From: Campylobacterota bacterium
GTDB lineage: Bacteria; Campylobacterota; Campylobacteria; Campylobacterales; JAADDG01
NCBI GenBank assembly: GCA_013154075.1
Contig: JAADDG010000141.1
Span: forward strand, 1-12,711
Length of the DNA: 12,711 nt
Direction of reading: 5' to 3'
In this document: positions 1-6,353 of the stretch, piece by piece
Layout of the letters: each line of letters opens with the position of its first letter
How positions within the stretch are numbered: position 1 is the stretch's first letter
The notes under the pieces: generated by a model
Told to the model about the DNA's origin: nothing
The model's input: only the letters and a program-made list of their open reading frames with translations
Database searches by the model: none
Made by a program: the position numbers and the translations under genes

Positions 1-342
1 CCTAAAGAGGTAAAAGCTCTATTTAAAAGATCCTGTTACGACTGCCATTCATACGAAACCAAATGGCCTTGGTATTCCAAAATCGCTCCGGCATCTTGGT
101 TTATAGCCAAACACGTTCATGACGGGAGAGCTTGGCTTAATTTCTCCATTTGGGAAAAATATGACGATAAGAAAAAAAGAGAGCTTAAAAATAAAATATT
201 TAGAAGTGTGGCATTCGCTATGCCGCTTCCTATGTATCTTTGGGTACATAAAGACGCAAAACTTACGGAAGAAGAGAAAGACAAAATAAGATATTGGGCG
301 AGTGACGGTAAAATGGTCATACAAAACGAGAAAGGATTTTAG
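1..342 (+). CDS. Haem-binding domain protein, C-terminal part (5' end outside window)
   Basis: The frame is open from base 1 to a TAG at 340-342, giving 113 visible residues; the start is off the left edge. A CYDCH motif lies at visible residues 12-16, the CxxCH signature for covalent haem c attachment. It is followed by a tryptophan-rich stretch (KWPWYSKIAPASW) and a conserved-looking HVHDGR. This order (VKALFKRSCYDCH, then WPWYS, then a GR..LNFS..W segment) is typical of the Haem_bd family (Pfam PF14376), small periplasmic proteins with one haem-binding motif. Family knowledge suggests an exported redox or haem-sensing role; a signal peptide cannot be checked because the N-terminus is missing. 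The next gene starts on the base after this stop, so the two are probably co-transcribed and translationally coupled. Fairly sure of the family; function unknown. Confidence 0.85.
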   Translation, partial: PKEVKALFKRSCYDCHSYETKWPWYSKIAPASWFIAKHVHDGRAWLNFSIWEKYDDKKKRELKNKIFRSVAFAMPLPMYLWVHKDAKLTEEEKDKIRYWASDGKMVIQNEKGF

Positions 343-1248
343 ATGATAACCGCAAAAGAGATAAAAGATTTTGAAGAGATACGTACACGGGCGCGAGCGT
401 TTTTGTGTTATCTGCTTTCAAGAAATATCCCAAACAAAGTACCTCATCCGTCATTAGAGACAATAATTCAAGCACTTAAAAAAATAAAGAAAGAAAATAA
501 AGATATAGACGCCCTTTATGTGCTTGACGCTCAGGGAGTACAGATAATAGACGCCATATCCAACAATCCCGACTATAGAAAGGGTAAAAACGTAAACAAA
601 AGTATGAGAGCCTATTATTACAGAGCCGCAAAAGAGAAAAGGTGTATCCTCACAGACCCCTACCCTTCCGCTTTGACCAAAGATTTGACGGTTACCGCTT
701 CATATCCCGTTTATGACGATAAAAACAAGCTTCATTATATTGTATGTATAGATATTTCACTAAAAAAGCTTCTTAAAATAATCCATCCCACTTCCATAGA
801 CTCAATTTTCGGAAATTTCAATAAAATAGCTTATAGCGCATTCTGTTTCGCTCTCTTTTTGGTAGCGTTTTTACTCTTTTTCAAAGGTATCTCAAGTATA
901 GCCATATACGGGCTTCATATAAATAAGCTCGATATAAAAGAGATATTTGAATCCACCATTTTGGTAACTTTGTCTTTGGCGATTTTCGATCTTATAAAAA
1001 CGATTTTCGAAGAAGAGGTTTTAGGCAAAAACAAAAAGCATGAGCATGAAGATATCCACAAAACTATGATTCGATTTCTCGGATCCATCATCATAGCCTT
1101 ATCGATAGAAGCTTTGATGCTGGTATTCAAATTTGCTCTAATAGGACCGGAAAAAATTCTATACGCGGTTATTTTGCTTGGCGGCGTCACGCTCCTTCTA
1201 TTCGGTTTGGCCTATTATCTAAAATCCATAAGATCCGAAGATGAGTAA
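343..1248 (+). CDS. Membrane protein with N-terminal PDC sensor-like domain and four TM helices
   Basis: 301 residues. The ATG directly follows the previous stop and has an AAAGGA ribosome-binding site 6 bases upstream, inside the preceding gene. Residues about 57-145 resemble a PDC (PAS-like, Cache superfamily) sensor: LYVLDAQGVQI, then RAYYYRAA (89-96), TDPYPSALT (104-112), VTASYPVYD (117-125) and a closing VCIDISLKKL. Such domains bind small ligands in chemoreceptors and sensor kinases. After it come four likely membrane segments, at about 161-181, 202-222, 243-263 and 271-293, with a His/Lys/Glu-rich cytosolic-looking loop (KKHEHED) between the second and third. There is no methyl-accepting, kinase, GGDEF or HD output domain, and no N-terminal membrane anchor or signal peptide. 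It is probably co-expressed with the haem-binding protein before it and apaH after it. The ligand and output are unknown. Confidence 0.8.
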   Translation: MITAKEIKDFEEIRTRARAFLCYLLSRNIPNKVPHPSLETIIQALKKIKKENKDIDALYVLDAQGVQIIDAISNNPDYRKGKNVNKSMRAYYYRAAKEKRCILTDPYPSALTKDLTVTASYPVYDDKNKLHYIVCIDISLKKLLKIIHPTSIDSIFGNFNKIAYSAFCFALFLVAFLLFFKGISSIAIYGLHINKLDIKEIFESTILVTLSLAIFDLIKTIFEEEVLGKNKKHEHEDIHKTMIRFLGSIIIALSIEALMLVFKFALIGPEKILYAVILLGGVTLLLFGLAYYLKSIRSEDE

Positions 1249-1253
1249 AAAAG

Positions 1254-2066
1254 ATGGCTATCTACGCAATAGGCGACGTACAGGGGTGCTACACCCCTCT
1301 TATGAGGCTTATAGAAAAAATAAAATTCGATCCCTCAAAAGATAAACTATGGTTTGTAGGAGATCTGGTAAATAGAGGTAAAAACTCTCTTGAAGTTTTG
1401 AAATTCGTATACTCTTTGAAAGAGAGTGCAATAACGGTTCTCGGAAATCACGACATAAGACTGCTTGCCTCCTATTTTAAGCTAAAAAAACCTAATGATA
1501 CGCTAAAACCTATCTTTAAAGATCCTATGAAAAACGAGCTTTTAGAGTGGCTTAGAAATCGTCCCCTTTTACACTTCAGTGAAGATTTTTTGATATCTCA
1601 TGCAGGAGTATATCCTTTTTGGGATCTAAAAACCGCTATCAAGAGAGCAAAAGAGGTGGAATTTTTGCTACAAAGCGATTTGGCTAAAGAGTTTCTAAAA
1701 TTCTACTACAAAAACGACATAAAACAAGATAAAAAAACCTCAAATAATTTAGAGAGAGCCTCCTTTGCTTTGAAAGCTTTTACGATGATGAGATTTTTAC
1801 AAAAAGATGGAGAGCTTGATTTCGATCTGAAAATACACCCTAAAAACAATTTTAATTCATCTCTAATCCCATGGTTCAAACTTGACAAAGGCTTAATAAA
1901 ACAGACAAAAGTTTTCGGACATTGGGCGGCTTTGGGACTCTATAGAGATTTAAAAGTGATAGCGATAGATACTGGATGCGTATGGGGGAAAAATTTAACG
2001 GCCCTGAAACTTCAAAAAGAGCCTCAATTTTCTCAAATAAAATGCGAACAAGGGATTACTCCCTAA
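1254..2066 (+). CDS. apaH: Bis(5'-nucleosyl)-tetraphosphatase, symmetrical (ApaH)
   Basis: 270 residues, normal length for ApaH. By family knowledge it hydrolyses diadenosine tetraphosphate to two ADP in the cytoplasm, limiting an alarmone that rises under stress, and removes Np4 caps from RNA. All metal-binding motifs of the calcineurin-like phosphoesterase fold are present: GDVQGC (7-12), GDLVNRG (36-42), GNHD (64-67), SHAG (115-118), FGHWA (221-225) and DTGCVWG (239-245). GDVQGC, HWA and DTGCVWG point to ApaH and not to a protein phosphatase. The ATG lies 5 bases after the PDC gene stop. No clear Shine-Dalgarno is visible, so translation may be coupled. The 3' end overlaps the convergent 902-residue gene by 4 bases and sits in a hairpin. 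Confidence 0.95.
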   Translation: MAIYAIGDVQGCYTPLMRLIEKIKFDPSKDKLWFVGDLVNRGKNSLEVLKFVYSLKESAITVLGNHDIRLLASYFKLKKPNDTLKPIFKDPMKNELLEWLRNRPLLHFSEDFLISHAGVYPFWDLKTAIKRAKEVEFLLQSDLAKEFLKFYYKNDIKQDKKTSNNLERASFALKAFTMMRFLQKDGELDFDLKIHPKNNFNSSLIPWFKLDKGLIKQTKVFGHWAALGLYRDLKVIAIDTGCVWGKNLTALKLQKEPQFSQIKCEQGITP

Positions 2067-2076
2067 AATTTCGCAT
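2035..2076 (-). terminator. Intrinsic terminator-like hairpin spanning the convergent stop codons
   Basis: ATGCGAA (2042-2048) pairs with TTCGCAT (2070-2076), and inside it AGGGA (2051-2055) pairs with TCCCT (2060-2064) around a TTAC loop. Read on the minus strand the outer stem is followed at once by TTTTATTT, the layout of a rho-independent terminator for the 902-residue gene. The plus-strand exit lacks a clean T run, so termination of apaH there is less certain. The stem carries both stop codons (apaH TAA 2064-2066; minus-strand TAG 2065-2063). Confidence 0.6.
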
Positions 2077-4771
2077 GAATCGTATAAGTTTTATTGTCTC
2101 TTATTCTAACTCTTGGAAAAACTCTTTTTATGTTGTGATCTCTAACCACTATCGTATATACTCCCACAGGCAGTTCTATAACCACCTCCCCGTTTTCTCT
2201 TGAAGTAAAATCGAAATATAGCCTCTTTTTGGATCCCGGTTTATAGATACTCACATTGGTATATAGCGGATTTAAACCTCTTTTAGATATCACTCTAAGC
2301 TTTCCTTCTCTAAAAATGACATTCAGCTCTTTTACCGAATCTTTAGAAATTTCTACATTTTTAAATTTCTTGATGGTTTTAGAAACGGAGTTTCTGTGAG
2401 AAACTCTCACGTCATAAAGACCCGCGGCCAACTTCATCTCGGCATCCCCGCTGTTTCTATCCGTAAAACCGCTTTTTATCTTCTTGGTAGATCCGGCCCT
2501 AAAAATTTCATATCTTGCGCCTATAGGCATATTGTTTTTAAATGTGGAAATTCTAAGTTTTCCTTCCTTGAAATTTACGGTTTTTAAAAGCGTATCTTTA
2601 CTTGTTATATTTATATCTTTTAAAACTATTCTCTGCTTAGGAGTTAGACTATAATCTTCTATGACCACATAATATTTACCGAAAGGAAGTCTAACAGTTA
2701 CGGGATTGTTTCTATAGGTATTATCATCCACCACTTTTCTATCGGTTTTGGCATCATATACCTTCACATAAGCGGTCGATGTGGGAGAAGAGTTCTTCAA
2801 TACGGCGATTTTGAGTACACCGTTTGCAAAAGTGCTTCTTGCCACACTCTTCTCTCCTCCTCTAACTTCGATCGAAGAGATCTTCTCAACCAAAGGAGGA
2901 ACCACTTTCTTATCGGTAATCACTACGGTATATTTTCCGATAGGAAGTTTGAAAGAGGCCGGATTTTTATAAAAAGTATCTCCGGTAGCTACGACTTTAC
3001 CGCTCTTTTCATCTATAATATCTATCCAACCGACGGTTTTTTTGCCATCTTTCAACACATAAACATCCAAAACTCCCTCTGTATCGGAAGGAAGATTCTT
3101 AGGGGCGTTTAAAACTATCTTATCTTCAACCTCCACACTCGGTTTTATCTCTTTCAAAGATGAAGAAGTTTTCGGAGATTTTATAGAGGCGATAACCGGA
3201 GGAGCCATCATACCGGCTTCTTTCGCAATAGAGGGTTTGGCTTCGAAGCTTCCTTTTTGTTCATTCAAAGAGCCGCTCTTAGGCTCTATAGCCGGTTTTG
3301 CTATAAGTTTAGACTCTTTAATAACAGGTTTTTTACTATCCAAAGCTTCGTTTTTTATAGAGGTGGCGGCAATCTCGCTATCTACACCGGCTCTTTTGAT
3401 CTCTTTGTCGCTAAATGATGCGATATTCGGTTTAGAGCTCTCGAAAGATTCGCTTTTTATTTTATCGTTTATAGCGATTTTTTCGCTTACACCTCCCTTT
3501 TTGAGATCTTGATCGCTAAAAGAGGAGATTTGCGGTTTTTCACCCACATTTTCCTCTTTGATTTTTAAAGTTTCATCGGATAGATTCGGCCTATTTAGAG
3601 AAATTTCGCTCTCTTTGATTTTAGGAGCACTCAAAGCGGCACTTTGGGAAATTTCCTTATCTATTTGCAAAGCCTCCATTTTAGGAGATCTTATCTCCTC
3701 TTTGGAAATTACGCTTTTAAGATCGCTCTTTTTATCTACCAAACTCTCCCTATCTATCCCTTTTTCCACATCCAAAGAGGATATTTGAGGCTCTTTTAAA
3801 TTCAACTCCTCTTTTTTCAAATCCTCTTTCAAAGAATTTTCACCAATATCTTCGCTTTTTGCAAGAGATTCGTCAAAACCTTTCGTTTGAAGATCCTTAG
3901 GCTGTAAAGATGGCTCTTCCTCTTTCAAGTTTAGAGGCTTTTTAATTTTAGATTCGATCTCCTCCATATTCGGTTTTGGAGGATTGGCCAACGCCAACTT
4001 GGTATCGACTTTACTCTCTTCTTTGGACAAATCGACCGGAACTTCAGGCGTCTCTTTTAAACTCTCATCCTCTCGAAGCTCTTTTTTTAGATTTTTTTCA
4101 AACTCTTTTTTATCGGCGGTCTCGTCATAAGCAAGCTCGATTTTGTTCTCTTCCTCTTTAAGGTTCAAACTTCCGTTATCCTCACTCTTTTCAACCGCTT
4201 CCACTATCTCTACGGCCTCACCGGTAGCCTTTTTGAAAGCCTCTTCATCGGAAGCCGAAATAACCTCCTCCACTATCTCCTCATCCTCACTCTTTGCCTC
4301 TTTGCTCTCCTGTTCGTCCTGAACGGATTGGATACTCGTTTCATCCGGAATATTAAATTCCATATCGGCTATTATCTCAAACTTAGCCGCTTTTACCTTA
4401 AACTCTCCGCCTTTTGCTTTAAGTACCACTTCATCGACGTCTTTAGAATCGAATTCCCTATCGAAATTATTCTCATTTACACTCTCGTCACTTACAATAG
4501 AGCCGTCTTTATAAGATATTATCTCTACCTCGCCTTCTTTTGAATCTTTTTTAGATATTGTAAGCCTTATACTCTCTTTGTCTCCGAGATCTATTTTAAT
4601 GGCGTTTAATCTATCGTCAAGAACTATACTAAAAGGTGTCTTTATGGTTTGGATGGAAGAGTTCTGTGTCTCATAACGAGTCAAATTATTATCTAAACCT
4701 ATCTCTTTGGAAAAAACTCCTATGGAGAAAAAAAGAGAGATAAAAAATAAAAACAAAAGTTTTCTTTTCAC
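2063..4771 (-). CDS. Exported 902-residue protein: charged low-complexity spacer plus four C-terminal beta-rich repeats; function unknown
   Basis: I do not recognise this family. The start is GTG (4771-4769) with an AGGGG site 6 bases upstream and an extended -10 promoter just before it. Residues 1-21 look like a Sec signal peptide: basic MKRK, a hydrophobic core, then VFS before KE. Residues about 45-145 form a small, probably beta-rich domain. Residues about 145-330 are extremely Glu-rich with recurring LNLKEE blocks. Residues about 330-560 are Lys/Ser/Pro-rich with repeated [K/A]PxI motifs, including a 35-residue duplication. Residues 566-902 hold four related modules of about 83 residues, each beginning G[V/K]L and containing LPxGxYxVV or a variant, and strongly basic at the end. 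No lipobox, sortase motif, transmembrane anchor or autotransporter domain was seen. It probably acts in the periplasm or at the surface as an extended, charge-polarised structural or adhesion protein. The gene lies 74 bases downstream of a PPP-type phosphatase gene. Confidence 0.85.
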   Translation of the reverse strand: MKRKLLFLFFISLFFSIGVFSKEIGLDNNLTRYETQNSSIQTIKTPFSIVLDDRLNAIKIDLGDKESIRLTISKKDSKEGEVEIISYKDGSIVSDESVNENNFDREFDSKDVDEVVLKAKGGEFKVKAAKFEIIADMEFNIPDETSIQSVQDEQESKEAKSEDEEIVEEVISASDEEAFKKATGEAVEIVEAVEKSEDNGSLNLKEEENKIELAYDETADKKEFEKNLKKELREDESLKETPEVPVDLSKEESKVDTKLALANPPKPNMEEIESKIKKPLNLKEEEPSLQPKDLQTKGFDESLAKSEDIGENSLKEDLKKEELNLKEPQISSLDVEKGIDRESLVDKKSDLKSVISKEEIRSPKMEALQIDKEISQSAALSAPKIKESEISLNRPNLSDETLKIKEENVGEKPQISSFSDQDLKKGGVSEKIAINDKIKSESFESSKPNIASFSDKEIKRAGVDSEIAATSIKNEALDSKKPVIKESKLIAKPAIEPKSGSLNEQKGSFEAKPSIAKEAGMMAPPVIASIKSPKTSSSLKEIKPSVEVEDKIVLNAPKNLPSDTEGVLDVYVLKDGKKTVGWIDIIDEKSGKVVATGDTFYKNPASFKLPIGKYTVVITDKKVVPPLVEKISSIEVRGGEKSVARSTFANGVLKIAVLKNSSPTSTAYVKVYDAKTDRKVVDDNTYRNNPVTVRLPFGKYYVVIEDYSLTPKQRIVLKDINITSKDTLLKTVNFKEGKLRISTFKNNMPIGARYEIFRAGSTKKIKSGFTDRNSGDAEMKLAAGLYDVRVSHRNSVSKTIKKFKNVEISKDSVKELNVIFREGKLRVISKRGLNPLYTNVSIYKPGSKKRLYFDFTSRENGEVVIELPVGVYTIVVRDHNIKRVFPRVRIRDNKTYTIHAKF
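2066..3076 (-). repeat. Four tandem ~83-residue modules in the exported 902-residue protein
   Basis: Residues about 566-648, 651-735, 737-822 and 823-902 share one pattern. Each has a GVLDVYV/GVLKIAV/GKLRIST/GKLRVIS opening strand, a short turn with a polar pair, a V.VYDAKT-like strand, a T.RN.G.. turn, then LPIGKYTVVI, LPFGKYYVVIE, LAAGLYDVRV or LPVGVYTIVVR. This resembles carboxypeptidase-regulatory or Cna-B-like beta-sandwich repeats, but that fold assignment is inference from the pattern alone. Confidence 0.75.
3329..3538 (-). repeat. Duplicated 35-residue unit in the spacer of the 902-residue protein
   Basis: Residues 412-446 and 447-481 are imperfect copies: KPQISSFSDQDLKKGGV against KPNIASFSDKEIKRAGV, each continuing with an [E]IA...IK.E...S tail. 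About half the positions match, allowing one gap. A third partial copy (KPVIKES) starts at residue 481. Shorter KPxI/APxI relics occur on both sides, suggesting the spacer grew by repeated duplication. Confidence 0.7.
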
Positions 4772-4800
4772 TTAAAGCCCCTATGTAGTAGATTATCTTT

Positions 4801-4809
4801 ATTATAACA
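4801..4809 (-). promoter_or_regulatory. Extended -10 promoter of the 902-residue protein gene
   Basis: On the minus strand this reads TGTTATAAT: a perfect TATAAT with an upstream TGN extension, about 30 bases before the GTG start. No good -35 box stands 17 bases upstream, which is normal for the main sigma factor in Campylobacterota. It suggests the gene has its own promoter besides any read-through from the upstream phosphatase gene. Confidence 0.65.
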
Positions 4810-4845
4810 TTTTAGAATTAAAAAAATATCCCTTTTACTAATCGT

Positions 4846-5616
4846 CTATTTTCCGATTTGTTTGATCTCGATATCTTTTTGATTGATCAAAAGCAGATTT
4901 GCAAAGTTTCTTTTATAAATTCCGCTGTCTATCCCGATTCTATCGGGAGTGATAAAAGGCTCTTTAAAAGGCGTATGACCGAAAATGACGGTGTAGTTTA
5001 GAGGTTTATCCGAATCTATGAATTTACCTCTAATCCAATATATTATACCCTTTTGCGCCTGTTTTTCTATACTGCCTCCATCGGGATCTATTCCGGCATG
5101 TACAAAGAGATATTTATACTTTTTATCAAGATAGTAGGGTTTCAAATCCTCCAAAAATTCCATGAAACTCGGCATAAAAAATTTATTTCTTTTTGCTATG
5201 AAATTAATCGTATCTACACTTTTTTTAAAAAAATCAAATTCATAATAAGGGGTATGATCTCCCCTTAGATAATAATCTTCAAAAAAAATTTCGTGATTTC
5301 CTCTAAGAAAAGTAACTTTTCTGCCATGTTTTAGCAGATATCTTTTCAGTTTCATAAGATCCCTCATCACAAAATAGGATCCTACGTCTTCAAACTCCCT
5401 TCTATAAATCCTTCCGCTCTCCCCTCTATCCATATAATCACCGAGAAAAATTATATGTCTGTCATCCTCTATCTTTTTTTTGATAAAATACTCGATCTTT
5501 TTATATATAGAGTATCTTCCGTGAAGATCCGGCACTACCAAATATTTACCGTTACTGTCACTCTTGTCATCTTTTGTCAAACTTTTTATAAAACCGAAAG
5601 GAAAAAAATTCATCAT
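4846..5616 (-). CDS. PPP-family (calcineurin-like) metallophosphatase
   Basis: 256 residues from the ATG at 5616-5614. The frame extends six codons further to a TTG at 5634-5632; neither start has a clear ribosome-binding site, so ATG is preferred. The PPP motif set is complete: PDLHGR (29-34, in place of the usual GDxHG but keeping Asp and His), GDYMDRG (59-65), RGNHE (105-109), VHAG (172-175), FGHTP (212-216) and IDSG (229-232). These residues form the two-metal site of Ser/Thr protein phosphatases and related enzymes. It lacks ApaH hallmarks such as HWA and DTGCVWG. It could dephosphorylate proteins or a small phosphorylated molecule; the substrate cannot be told from sequence. The hydrophobic N-terminus (MMNFFPFGF) is too short to call a signal peptide, so a cytoplasmic location is assumed. 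It is followed after 74 bases by the exported repeat-protein gene. Confidence 0.85.
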   Translation of the reverse strand: MMNFFPFGFIKSLTKDDKSDSNGKYLVVPDLHGRYSIYKKIEYFIKKKIEDDRHIIFLGDYMDRGESGRIYRREFEDVGSYFVMRDLMKLKRYLLKHGRKVTFLRGNHEIFFEDYYLRGDHTPYYEFDFFKKSVDTINFIAKRNKFFMPSFMEFLEDLKPYYLDKKYKYLFVHAGIDPDGGSIEKQAQKGIIYWIRGKFIDSDKPLNYTVIFGHTPFKEPFITPDRIGIDSGIYKRNFANLLLINQKDIEIKQIGK

Positions 5617-5752
5617 TAACTTAACCGTTTTCAATTATTTAATATATTTAGCCCGGACAATAATAATATTTTTTTCTTTGTATATTTCTTAATTTGCTTA
5701 AAAATTTTTATCACACAAATTAAAAAATATTTTTTAAGAAAACTTAAATAAA
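5617..5752. other. AT-rich intergenic region with nested palindromes
   Basis: This gap separates the four-helix membrane protein gene from the phosphatase gene. It holds an 18-base all-AT palindrome (5720-5737), a 12-base palindrome TAAAAATTTTTA (5699-5710), and flanking arms TAATTTG (5690-5696) and CAAATTA (5716-5722). A minus-strand TATTAT at about 5662-5667 may be a -10 box for the phosphatase gene. The palindromes lack G/C pairs and are weak terminators at best; A-tract bending in a promoter is equally possible. Confidence 0.35.
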
Positions 5753-6289
5753 TCAAACCTCTTCGGCTTTCTGTTCTTTATCTTTTTTAAATCTCTTACC
5801 CGAAAGCTGTCTAATTACCCTATTGTCTCCCTTAGGCAGATTCTTAAACGCCTTCCACAAAAAGAAATAATAAAGAGTAACCAATGTTACGGTTACGGCA
5901 TAATCGAATATCGGAGAATCCAAATATATGGAAATATCGGGATACTTTTTCAAAGCCAAAACCAATAAAATATCTATAACGAGCAAAATAACACTTATTC
6001 TAATCATTATGGGAAGCCCGAAAAGTATGCTTCTTTCTATAAAATCAAGCCCGTCATACTCCTTATTGGTATTGAAACAGATAATAATCCCGCCTATGTT
6101 GATAATAAGAGCCATAATCAACGTAGGAAGATTTACTCCTCTATCCGTCCCCACCGGCATCAAAGTCCCAAGACCGAAAGCAATTGTCAGCAAAGTTACG
6201 TAAGCTATATAGTATTTTAGCTTTTCGACTTCATCCAATCTTCTTCTCTTAAGATCGATAGCAAGCTTTTTAGTAGTCCAAATATACAT
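5753..6289 (-). CDS. Four-helix integral membrane protein of unknown function
   Basis: 178 residues; ATG at 6289-6287 with a strong GAGGG site just upstream. I do not recognise the family. The N-terminus is strongly basic (KKLAIDLKRRR, residues 7-17). Hydrophobic segments at about 26-45, 54-72, 90-113 and 127-147 predict four membrane helices. The C-terminus (148-178) is a Lys/Arg/Glu-rich tail. By the positive-inside rule both ends should be cytoplasmic. It has no recognisable catalytic motif or cysteine pair. It lies 64 bases downstream of fqrB on the same strand with no strong terminator between, so it is probably transcribed with it, although a TATAGT (minus strand, 6327-6322) could be a promoter of its own. 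The context gives only a weak hint of a link to redox or respiratory membrane functions. Confidence 0.75.
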   Translation of the reverse strand: MYIWTTKKLAIDLKRRRLDEVEKLKYYIAYVTLLTIAFGLGTLMPVGTDRGVNLPTLIMALIINIGGIIICFNTNKEYDGLDFIERSILFGLPIMIRISVILLVIDILLVLALKKYPDISIYLDSPIFDYAVTVTLVTLYYFFLWKAFKNLPKGDNRVIRQLSGKRFKKDKEQKAEEV

Positions 6290-6353
6290 ATCCCTCTACT
6301 CTCCTAATTTTTACTCTATTAACTATATCGTAAAAAAATTTTTTTCTTTGAAT

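Noticed and set aside
915..1190. Minus-strand open frame of 91 codons opposite the PDC membrane protein gene.
   Set aside because: Antisense to a well-supported gene, with no recognisable domain.
3329..3538. The 105-base near-repeat in the 902-residue gene as a CRISPR-like or mobile repeat.
   Set aside because: The copies are adjacent, in frame, diverged at DNA level and without spacers; it is an internal coding duplication.
2396..4543. Several open frames of 60-90 codons on the plus strand opposite the 902-residue gene.
   Set aside because: They are antisense to a low-complexity, Glu/Lys-rich coding region that rarely yields stops on the other strand. None shows domain features or clear ribosome-binding sites.
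5617..5634. TTG start six codons upstream for the PPP phosphatase.
   Set aside because: No ribosome-binding site precedes it. ATG at 5616 is the commoner start codon, though the choice is not firm.
6332..6345. AAAAAAATTTTTTT between fqrB and the four-helix membrane protein gene as a terminator.
   Set aside because: It has no G/C pairs and no loop, so a stable RNA hairpin is unlikely.
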